Shown one piece after another: positions 1 through 6,622 of a DNA stretch of 9,044 nucleotides. The position numbers were made by a program, and so were the translations under genes. Source of the DNA: Pseudomonadota bacterium (GTDB lineage: Bacteria; Pseudomonadota; Alphaproteobacteria; Rhizobiales; Xanthobacteraceae); contig JAKAMD010000124.1 in assembly GCA_021823875.1 (NCBI GenBank), positions 1 through 9,044 of the forward strand, in the 5' to 3' direction. The notes under the pieces are model-generated. The model had not been told where the DNA came from. It did not search any database and saw only the letters and a program-made list of their open reading frames with translations. Numbering within the stretch: the first letter of the stretch is position 1; every line of letters starts with the position of its first letter.

Positions 1-49
1 GTTATGGCGAACAGGCGACGCATGTCCGCGCCGGTTGCTCGCAAGATGA

Positions 50-117
50 TCAGCAGCTTAGGTGACAAGGGCAATTCGGCTGCTGACAATCTCTCCAAGC
101 GTGCCCTTGTCGCTTGG
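50..117 (+). ncRNA. Candidate structured RNA region with interleaved stems (pseudoknot topology)
   Basis: Three perfect inverted repeats lie within 70 bases. TCAGCAGC (50-57) pairs with GCTGCTGA (79-86). GACAAGGGCA (64-73) pairs with TGCCCTTGTC (102-111). CCAAGCG (95-101) pairs with CGCTTGG (111-117). The first two interleave, which is the arrangement of an H-type pseudoknot. The third shares base 111 with the second and uses its loop and 3' flank, so the two largely exclude each other. A strong terminator follows directly. This could be the 3' part of a small RNA, an attenuator-like leader, or a structured 3' UTR of a gene left of the window. It does not match my memory of SRP RNA, tmRNA, RNase P RNA or 6S RNA. 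The stems are seen; the RNA role is inference. Confidence 0.4.
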
Positions 118-118
118 G

Positions 119-153
119 GGAGGCCGCCTTCTATGCGGAGGCGGCTTCCTTTT
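119..153 (+). terminator. Intrinsic terminator, rightward
   Basis: An 11-bp stem with one G-U pair is formed by 119-129 (GGAGGCCGCCT) and 139-149 (AGGCGGCTTCC), with a 9-base loop, followed by TTTT at 150-153. It would end a rightward transcript that starts at or left of the window edge. No recognisable coding sequence lies between it and the edge. Confidence 0.7.
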
Positions 154-594
154 GCGTCATGACCCGCCGCGTCGCTTTTTGCCGCCGCTTTCTGCGGCAT
201 CTGAAAGCCGAGCGGCTATCGTGTGAACGCGCTGAAATGCGCACATCGGAAGCGTACGCTGCCAGCCTCACCGGATCACTGAAATGTACGGAAAATCGAA
301 CTACACCCTTCCGGCCGTTCAATCATTCTGCCCCCGCGTCGCAAAGTGCCCGTACGCCGACGCGGCCCCTCCGGCAAACGGCGCCCACGCGCAGCGAACT
401 TCATTCGGGCACGATAACGGCTCGATGGCCTACATCGTCTTGAGCAGACGCGCTCCCAGGTTCTCGTAAACCCTTCTGCCTCACATCTTGCGGGCGAGGT
501 CGCCTGCCGTTGAAGCGCCGTCAACCTTAATGAATGAACACCGTCAACCTTAATCGATAAAAACGTCAGGTTCCCATGAGCCGATAATTCGATA
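154..594. other. 441-bp region without a convincing gene
   Basis: Open frames here are short, arginine/serine/proline-rich and lack a good ribosome binding site, so I do not call a gene. The right part becomes AT-richer from about 520 and looks like the regulatory region of the secreted-protein gene at 655: it holds a 14-bp direct repeat (518-554) and a dyad (591-606). A weak 6-bp hairpin (180-185 with 194-199) was also seen. No tRNA or mobile-element signal was found. Confidence 0.55.
518..554. repeat. Two direct copies of CCGTCAACCTTAAT, possible operator
   Basis: The 14-bp sequence CCGTCAACCTTAAT occurs perfectly at 518-531 and 541-554, with start points 23 bp apart, or about two helical turns. 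It lies roughly 100-140 bp upstream of the ATG at 655. Identical sites two turns apart suggest paired binding of a regulator on one DNA face. The repeat is seen directly; the regulatory role is inference. It is not a CtrA site, because the TTAA boxes are not 7 bp apart. Confidence 0.5.
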
Positions 595-606
595 TTGAGT
601 AATATC
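591..606. promoter_or_regulatory. Small AT-rich dyad GATATT-GAGT-AATATC
   Basis: A perfect 6-bp inverted repeat with a 4-base centre lies 48 bp upstream of the ATG at 655. It could be an operator or a short leader hairpin. A weak promoter-like pair is nearby (TTCCCA at 571-576 and TATTGA at 593-598, 16 bp apart), but I would not rely on it. Confidence 0.3.
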
Positions 607-642
607 ATACTAACGGCAATGGCCGATCAAAAGCGACGTTTG

Positions 643-649
643 AAGGAGG
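643..649 (+). promoter_or_regulatory. Strong ribosome binding site AAGGAGG
   Basis: AAGGAGG ends 5 bp before the ATG at 655. It fixes the start of the secreted-protein gene there and argues against the upstream in-frame TTG at 595, which would place 20 charged residues ahead of the signal peptide. Confidence 0.8.
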
Positions 650-654
650 CATCC

Positions 655-1197
655 ATGCGTCCCGGTTTTCTTTTTCTGGCCGCTCTGGCGGGGACAGGTT
701 TAGCGACTGCCTTCGCAGGCAGCGCGGTTGCGGGTGGATGGGGAGCGGGCTGCGGTTCCTGCGGTTCCGGCTACTATCCGGCCGGCCAAGTTTACTACGC
801 GGCGCCGACCTATTCCTATGCTCCGCCGACGGTGACTGTGATCCCTCATTACGTGGTGCAGCCTCATTATTACGTTCAGCGCACCTACGTCATCGAACAA
901 AATCATTACGTCAACGAGACGCCCTCCTGCGGCTCGGGCTTCGATCTGACGCGCTTGTTCGATCTTGGATCGGATTGCGGCGCCGCGCCTGTCGTGGCGC
1001 CTGCGACCGTCTATGAAAGCGCCGCGCCGGCGTACTATGCGCCGAGCGTCCGCTATGCTTCGCCGCGCTGGCGCTACTATCAGCGGCGACACCATCAGGT
1101 CTATCGCGCCCCGCACCACTATCGCTACAGCGCCACGTCATACCGGACGCACCGCCGGACCTACCGGCACACGGATTATCCCAAGCGCTATCGGTAA
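655..1197 (+). CDS. Secreted Tyr/His-rich protein of unknown function
   Basis: The product has 180 residues and I do not recognise the family. The start is set by AAGGAGG 5 bp upstream. Residues 1-26 form a classical signal peptide: Arg2, a hydrophobic core of Phe, Leu, Ala and Gly, and AVA before Gly27. The mature part has about 24 tyrosines and 9 histidines in 154 residues. A CGSCGSGYYPAG stretch (33-44) is followed by HYVVQPHYYVQRTYV-type repeats (about 65-86), a short acidic segment (97-108) and a strongly basic tail (138-180) ending KRYR. Four cysteines (33, 36, 92, 108) could form two disulfides in the periplasm. The gene stands alone, with a 441-bp non-coding region upstream and a hairpin downstream. 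It may be a surface or envelope protein, or a metal- or polymer-binding one, but this is inference from composition only. Expression as a secreted protein is well supported; function is unknown. Confidence 0.8.
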   Translation: MRPGFLFLAALAGTGLATAFAGSAVAGGWGAGCGSCGSGYYPAGQVYYAAPTYSYAPPTVTVIPHYVVQPHYYVQRTYVIEQNHYVNETPSCGSGFDLTRLFDLGSDCGAAPVVAPATVYESAAPAYYAPSVRYASPRWRYYQRRHHQVYRAPHHYRYSATSYRTHRRTYRHTDYPKRYR

Positions 1198-1278
1198 TCC
1201 CTCGGCGGACACTCCGTGTGGCCGGAATCGGCCGCACGTCAGTCCGGCAACGGCACTCGCGCAGTCCAGCGAACGCTC

Positions 1279-1303
1279 AGCCACCGGCCCTCAGCCGGTG
1301 GCT
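1279..1303. terminator. Hairpin between convergent genes, possible two-way terminator
   Basis: AGCCACCGGC (1279-1288) and GCCGGTGGCT (1294-1303) form a perfect 10-bp stem with a 5-base loop. It lies 82 bp after the stop of the secreted-protein gene and 33 bp beyond the stop of the convergent PhaC-family gene. Neither strand has a T-run after the stem, so it may only assist termination or protect 3' ends. The placement supports a terminator role. Confidence 0.5.
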
Positions 1304-1335
1304 ATTGCGATCCAGCATAACGATATGCGCGCCAT

Positions 1336-3234
1336 TCACTCCTGCAGCACATAGACGCCGGGTGCGTCGGCGAGCGGCGACTGGCCGGGCAGCCCCATCG
1401 GCGGCGGCGCGACCGGCGCGCCGGAATGCTGCGTCAGCCAGGCGGTCCATTCCGGCCACCAGGAGCCTTCCTTGCGTGGCGCCAGCTTCTGCCAAGTGTG
1501 GCGATCGAGATAGCGGTCGCGATGCATCTTGGTTTTCACCTGGTAGCTGCGATGCGGGTGGCCCGGCTCCGACACAATGCCGACATTGTGGCCGCCGGTG
1601 GTCAGCACGAAGGTGACGTCGGTATCGCCCAAGAGGTTGATCTTGTAGACCGAGCGCCAGGGCGCCACGTGGTCGGTCTCGGTGCCGACCGCAAAGATCG
1701 GCACGTGGATGTCGCTCAGCGCCAGCGAGCGGCCGTCGACCTTGTAGCGGCCCTCGGCCAGGTCATTGTCGAGGAAGAGCTGACGCAGATACTGCGAATG
1801 CATCTTGTAGGGCATGCGGGTGGCGTCGGCATTCCACGCCATCAGGTCGCTCATGGCCGCCCGCTCACCCATGAGGAATTCGCGCACCATGCGCGACCAG
1901 ACCAGATCGTTGGAGCGCAGCATCTGGAAGGCGCCGGCCATCTGCTTGGTGTCGAGGAAGCCCTGCTCCCACATGAGATCCTCGAGGAAGGCAATCTGGC
2001 TGTCGTTGATGAACAGCATCAGCTCGCCCGCCTCGGTAAAGTCGGTCTGCGCGGCAAATAACGTGACGCTCTTGAGCCGTTCGTCGCCCGCGCCCGCCAT
2101 GGCGGCGGCGGCAATCGCCATCAACGTGCCGCCGATGCAATAGCCGGTGGCGTGGATCTTCTGGTTCGGCACGACGGCGCTGATGGCGTCGACCGCCGCC
2201 GTCACGCCGAGCTTACGATAGTCTTCCAACGACAGATCGCGATCCTGCTCGGTCGGATTTTTCCAGGAGATCATGAAGACGGTGAAGCCCTGACCGGTGA
2301 GGTATTTCACCAGCGAGTTCTGCGGCGACAGATCGAGGATGTAGTATTTCATGATCCAGGCCGGCACGATCAGTACCGGTTCCGGATGCACTTGCTCGGT
2401 GGTCGGCGCGTACTGGATGAGTTCGATCAGGCGGTTGCGATAGACGACCTTGCCGGGCGTGAGCGCGACGTCGCGGCCGACCTGGAATTGCTCGGTGCCG
2501 ACCGGCTTCTTGCCGGAGACGGCGCGCTCCCAATCTTCGTACATGTTCTGCGCGCCCTGCACGAGGTTTGTGCCGGCCTTGGCGATGGTCGCGCGCAGCA
2601 GTTCCGGATTGGTGGCGAGGAAGTTTGCCGGCGAGATCATGTCGAGCAGCTGCCGCGTGGTGAACTCGACCACGTTCTCATGCTGCTTGGTGACGCCGCG
2701 GATGCCGGTCGTGGCGTTGTACCACCATTGCTGCTGCAGCAGGAACGCCTGATGGATGAAGTTATAGGGCCATTTCTGCCAAGCCTCGCCGGCGAAACGC
2801 TTGTCCTGCGGCAAGGGCTCGATGCAGAGCGCGTGCGGCCCGCCGCCCTTGAGCATGCAGCGCAGGGCGAAGCTGGAAAAGCGCATCGCCTTGCGCGTGG
2901 CTTTGTCGGCGAGTTGCATGCGCTTGCCGGGCGAGAAGGTCAAATGCGTCGCCCAATCGAGATAGGCTTCGGCCAAGGCGGCCGGCGAGAGACCGGCGGT
3001 GAAGCGGGCCAGGCTCGCATGGGTCGAACGGTCGACGATGTCGGCCAGCGCGGTCACCGCGTAGGAATCACGTTGACCTTCGGGCAGCAGCGTGTATTCG
3101 CGCGGCTCGATGGCGGGCGGCGGCGGCAGCGGCTCGGCTTGCAAGGGCGGGCTCTCGGTGTCGGAGGTCAACGCGGTGTAAGGCAATTCAGCGGGCGAAA
3201 GTTTCAAATCTTGTGGCATGAGATCGTTGGCCAT
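1336..3234 (-). CDS. phaC: PhaC-family polyhydroxyalkanoate synthase
   Basis: This protein of 632 residues is a poly(3-hydroxyalkanoate) polymerase family member. Such enzymes join hydroxyacyl-CoA monomers into storage polyester on granules, releasing CoA. Residues 65-105 match the PHBC_N type segment (DRSTHASLARFTAGLSP, DWATHLTFSPGK), followed by the PhaC N-terminal region and an alpha/beta hydrolase core. The lipase-like box is GYCIGG (364-369) with nucleophile Cys366. The other likely catalytic residues are Asp521 in GTETDH and His549 in TGGHN. WNADATRMP (467-475) is a conserved family stretch. The N-terminal 45 residues and C-terminal 30 are proline-rich and variable. I chose the ATG at 3234 because GAGAGAG lies 7 bp upstream; an ATG at 3309 would add 25 residues but has no ribosome binding site. 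No phaA, phaB, phasin or phaR is in the window. Family assignment is firm; which monomers it uses, and whether it is the main synthase of the cell, are unknown. Confidence 0.9.
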   Translation of the reverse strand: MANDLMPQDLKLSPAELPYTALTSDTESPPLQAEPLPPPPAIEPREYTLLPEGQRDSYAVTALADIVDRSTHASLARFTAGLSPAALAEAYLDWATHLTFSPGKRMQLADKATRKAMRFSSFALRCMLKGGGPHALCIEPLPQDKRFAGEAWQKWPYNFIHQAFLLQQQWWYNATTGIRGVTKQHENVVEFTTRQLLDMISPANFLATNPELLRATIAKAGTNLVQGAQNMYEDWERAVSGKKPVGTEQFQVGRDVALTPGKVVYRNRLIELIQYAPTTEQVHPEPVLIVPAWIMKYYILDLSPQNSLVKYLTGQGFTVFMISWKNPTEQDRDLSLEDYRKLGVTAAVDAISAVVPNQKIHATGYCIGGTLMAIAAAAMAGAGDERLKSVTLFAAQTDFTEAGELMLFINDSQIAFLEDLMWEQGFLDTKQMAGAFQMLRSNDLVWSRMVREFLMGERAAMSDLMAWNADATRMPYKMHSQYLRQLFLDNDLAEGRYKVDGRSLALSDIHVPIFAVGTETDHVAPWRSVYKINLLGDTDVTFVLTTGGHNVGIVSEPGHPHRSYQVKTKMHRDRYLDRHTWQKLAPRKEGSWWPEWTAWLTQHSGAPVAPPPMGLPGQSPLADAPGVYVLQE

Positions 3235-3355
3235 GGGGTAGCTCTCTCGCTCGAGGCATTTCGGCCAGTTTAACGAAACAACAAAGCGCGCCGGCTCAGG
3301 CGGCGCCATGAGCTAGATCAAGCGGCAATATTCAATAGCGTGAGGCGTTTGCCGG

Positions 3356-3379
3356 AATTGTGCGAAAATCGTGACAATT
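3356..3379. promoter_or_regulatory. Dyad AATTGT-N12-ACAATT, possible operator
   Basis: A perfect 6-bp inverted repeat with a 12-bp spacer lies 121 bp upstream of the PhaC-family start codon. Half-sites with 18-bp centre spacing are typical of dimeric repressors. The minus strand reads TTGTCA at its left arm, so a -35 box could overlap it. The repeat is seen; the role is inferred. Confidence 0.35.
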
Positions 3380-3494
3380 TGACGAAACGAACAGATGCAG
3401 CCGCTGATCCCGTTCGTTCCCGCGCAAGCAGAATCCAGGACCAAGATCGCGATACCGCAAGACAATAATTCAGGTCTGCGCTTTCACGGAGATG

Positions 3495-3520
3495 AAGGGG
3501 CGTGCTTCGACACGCTCTTT
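3495..3520 (-). terminator. Weak hairpin downstream of the membrane-protein gene
   Basis: A 5-bp core (GCGTG 3500-3504 with CACGC 3511-3515, 6-base loop) lies 10 bp after the stop of the leftward gene. On the minus-strand transcript the outer stem has A-C mismatches and only CCCCTT follows, so termination would be weak. On the plus strand the stem extends to 10 bp with G-U pairs, but no rightward gene precedes it. Confidence 0.25.
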
Positions 3521-3530
3521 AACGAAGTGA

Positions 3531-4958
3531 TTACTCACCCCAGGCGCGGAACGCTTCCTCGAAGGCGCGTTGGCCGGGAGATCCTTTCTCCAAGGCCAGG
3601 ATGGCGCGCTTGCCGTTGGTGTAGACGATCGGAATATCGAACCAATCGCGCTCCTTGAGCAGCGCGATGTTGCGTTTCACGTCGACATCGACGGCGGACA
3701 GGCCGATCAGGAAATAGCCGTTGGTCACTTTGACCGCGAGACCGGCGAGTGGCACACCGCGCGCCTGTTCGCTCGATTTCGCCAAGACGCCCGGCACATT
3801 GCCGACGCCGCCCTGATCGAAATCGGCCGGCAGCGTGAACATGATCTCGATGGTATGGCTCGCCGGCAGCGCCTTGTCGGTGTTGCGGCGGAGCGACCAG
3901 GTCATGCGCATGTGGCGCTCGGGAATCTCGACATCCGCGCGCACGGCAAGTTCGGGCGCCAGGCCCGGACCAGGCGACACCGTCTCGGTGCGCCAGATCG
4001 CCGAGCCAACATAGCGCTTGCCCTGCGGATTGTTCGGCTCTTCCTCATAGAGAACGACCTTCTGCGCCACCGTCGCAGCCGGCGCGGTGGCAGGCTTCTC
4101 CGGCGCTCCCGGAGCGGTCGACGGCGCGACGCGGTCGGCGATCTTCGGCTTGGCCGTGGGCGCCGCCGGTGAGGGCTTCACCGTCGGCTGGCTGGTCGTG
4201 TGCAGCTTCGCCACCATGGTCGTGATGGTGCCGCGCTGCCAATAGGCACCACCGGCAAGACCGGCGAGCACCAGGGTCAGCACCAGGATCTTGACCAGCC
4301 GTCCATAGGAGCGCACCGGCCGATGGGCGTCTTCCTCTTCCTCATGGGCGTCGAAGCGGAACGGCGGCGGCATGGTACGGGCCGGCTCGACGTGCTCCTC
4401 GAACGGCTCTTCCGCCGGCTCCTCCGGCGCGTACTCCACCGCCGCATGTGCTGCGGCCTTAGGCTGGGACGGTGGCGCCCCGGTCTCCGCCGGCGGCTCG
4501 AAATAATGCGTGGCGGCATCCTGCTCCTGCGCGGCCTCGGCGGGCGGCGGGGCCGGTTCCGGGTGGTCGCCCGGCATGGCCTTATAGACCTCGCGCGCGG
4601 CGCGGTTGGCTTCGCTCGCCGCCTCGCCCAGGTCTTCGACCTCGGCCACCGACTCGCGGAAATTGTGCAGGCCGCGGTCGCGCAAGGAAGGCGGCGGGGC
4701 TTCTTTTTTCGCCGGTTCTGCGCTCGGCGCCGGCTCCGGCATCGGCCGCTTGGCGGCTTCCACCTCGACCTTGCGGATCGCCTCCTCGAGCGCCAGCCGC
4801 TCGCGGGTGATATCGGCTTCCTCGAGCGGGGGCTCCACCCCGCGCAACTGGTTGACCAGCGCGGTGCGCGCACGCTCGTACAGCACGCGGCGGTTTTCAC
4901 CCGTGTTGTGCTCAAGGCCGGCGACGGCGCGGGAAATCAACGGATAATAGTCAGCCAT
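3531..4958 (-). CDS. Bitopic membrane protein of unknown function downstream of purA
   Basis: The product has 475 residues and no function I can name. Residues 1-70 form a charged, probably helical cytoplasmic domain (MADYYPLISRAVAGLEHNTG at the start). Residues 71-218 are a low-complexity Pro/Ala/Glu-rich linker with an acidic patch (EEEED, 206-210). Residues 221-240 form one membrane helix (LVKILVLTLVLAGLAGGAYW), preceded by Arg/Lys, which suggests N-in, C-out. A Pro/Ala/Thr linker (255-298) leads to a compact C-terminal, probably periplasmic domain (300-475) with WRTE, RMTWSLRRN and WFDIP stretches. The start at 4958 is preferred because MADYYPLI resembles the conserved N-terminus I recall in Hyphomicrobiales homologues. 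A TTG at 5054 overlapping the purA stop would add 32 residues of poor quality. The gene lies 92 bp after purA on the same strand with no clear terminator between, so cotranscription is plausible. Linkage to PurA function is not shown. Confidence 0.85.
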   Translation of the reverse strand: MADYYPLISRAVAGLEHNTGENRRVLYERARTALVNQLRGVEPPLEEADITRERLALEEAIRKVEVEAAKRPMPEPAPSAEPAKKEAPPPSLRDRGLHNFRESVAEVEDLGEAASEANRAAREVYKAMPGDHPEPAPPPAEAAQEQDAATHYFEPPAETGAPPSQPKAAAHAAVEYAPEEPAEEPFEEHVEPARTMPPPFRFDAHEEEEDAHRPVRSYGRLVKILVLTLVLAGLAGGAYWQRGTITTMVAKLHTTSQPTVKPSPAAPTAKPKIADRVAPSTAPGAPEKPATAPAATVAQKVVLYEEEPNNPQGKRYVGSAIWRTETVSPGPGLAPELAVRADVEIPERHMRMTWSLRRNTDKALPASHTIEIMFTLPADFDQGGVGNVPGVLAKSSEQARGVPLAGLAVKVTNGYFLIGLSAVDVDVKRNIALLKERDWFDIPIVYTNGKRAILALEKGSPGQRAFEEAFRAWGE

Positions 4959-5050
4959 TGCGCGTCTTTTGTTTGGGCACGATCCCTGTCCTGGAACCGG
5001 CTTTCCCCCTTCGATGTCTCTTGTACCCGCTTCTTGGCTTTTTTCGGTAG

Positions 5051-6340
<1,290 letters not shown>

Positions 6341-6406
6341 GCGAACGACTTCTCCCGCGCCAGCGCTAGGGACACTGACGCCGGTACGGCCGGCCAGGTC
6401 CACCCC

Positions 6407-6435
6407 CCGATAAAGGAACGCGGCGCCGGTGGCAA
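6407..6435 (-). promoter_or_regulatory. Possible purA promoter
   Basis: On the minus strand TTGCCA (6430-6435) is followed after 17 bp by TATCGG (6407-6412), about 67 bp upstream of the purA start codon. The -35 box is good and the -10 box poor, which is common in alphaproteobacteria. An alternative register uses TTTATC (6409-6414) with a 15-bp spacer. Confidence 0.3.
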
Positions 6436-6526
6436 GGCGCAATGGGGATGGCCGGGGGCCCGGAAGACGCCCCTAACGGGTTGATCTGGTGTGGGTATTT
6501 CGGGGCGCCGGCCAGCGCGGCCCCCC

Positions 6527-6548
6527 GTCGGCCGCATGTCGGCCGCAT
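6527..6548. repeat. Tandem duplication of an 11-bp unit
   Basis: GTCGGCCGCAT occurs twice head to tail (6527-6537 and 6538-6548) in the serA-purA gap. It is short, GC-rich and non-coding. It may be a replication-slippage product or a pair of binding sites about one helical turn apart. Confidence 0.5.
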
Positions 6549-6574
6549 CGGTTTGAAAGGGTGGCGGGGCCGCC

Positions 6575-6619
6575 CTGGATTCCGGGTTCGCGGGCTTTCG
6601 CCCGCGCCCCGGCATGACA
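6575..6619. repeat. REP-like intergenic palindrome downstream of serA
   Basis: The core CGCGGGC (6589-6595) and GCCCGCG (6600-6606) is a perfect 7-bp stem with a TTTC loop, extended by CCGGG (6582-6586) with CCCGG (6608-6612). It is flanked by TGGATT on one side and CATGACA on the other. From memory, palindromes with ATTCCGGG and CCCCGG(A/C)ATGAC edges are dispersed through Bradyrhizobium, Rhodopseudomonas and relatives. It begins a few bases after the serA stop on the minus strand, so it can also act as a terminator or as 3'-end protection for the serC-serA transcript. No long T-run follows. Confidence 0.6.
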
Positions 6620-6622
6620 GCA

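Larger units (their letters stand above)
3235..3530. other. 296-bp gap upstream of the PhaC-family gene
   Basis: No gene is supported here. The gap lies between the membrane-protein gene and the PhaC-family gene, both leftward, and is AT-richer than its neighbours, so a separate promoter for the latter is likely. It holds a dyad (3356-3379) and a weak hairpin near the end of the upstream gene (3495-3520). I could not pick a convincing -35/-10 pair. Confidence 0.5.

Noticed and set aside
1..65. Possible 3' end of a rightward gene reading to a TGA at 63-65
   Set aside because: Only about 20 residues are visible, with no motif and no better codon bias than the other frames, so it cannot be told from chance.
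518..554. CtrA-type site in the TTAA-containing repeats
   Set aside because: The TTAA boxes are 19 bp apart, not the 7 bp required by the CtrA consensus.
114..608. Several short open frames on both strands in the left intergenic region
   Set aside because: They lack a ribosome binding site, have skewed Arg/Ser/Pro composition, and one begins inside the terminator hairpin.
1426..3273. Long plus-strand open frames opposite the PhaC-family gene (for example 1426-2061 and 2152-3273)
   Set aside because: They are antisense shadows created by high GC at third positions; the minus-strand frame carries all the catalytic motifs of the PhaC family.
3395..3658. Plus-strand open frame at 3395-3658 in the gap beside the PhaC-family gene
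   Set aside because: Its second half is antisense to the end of the membrane-protein gene and no ribosome binding site or family feature is visible.
6341..6442. Longer purA start at 6442
   Set aside because: It adds 34 residues not found in PurA proteins ahead of the canonical MANVVVVGSQWGDEGKGK start, and covers the likely promoter and leader.
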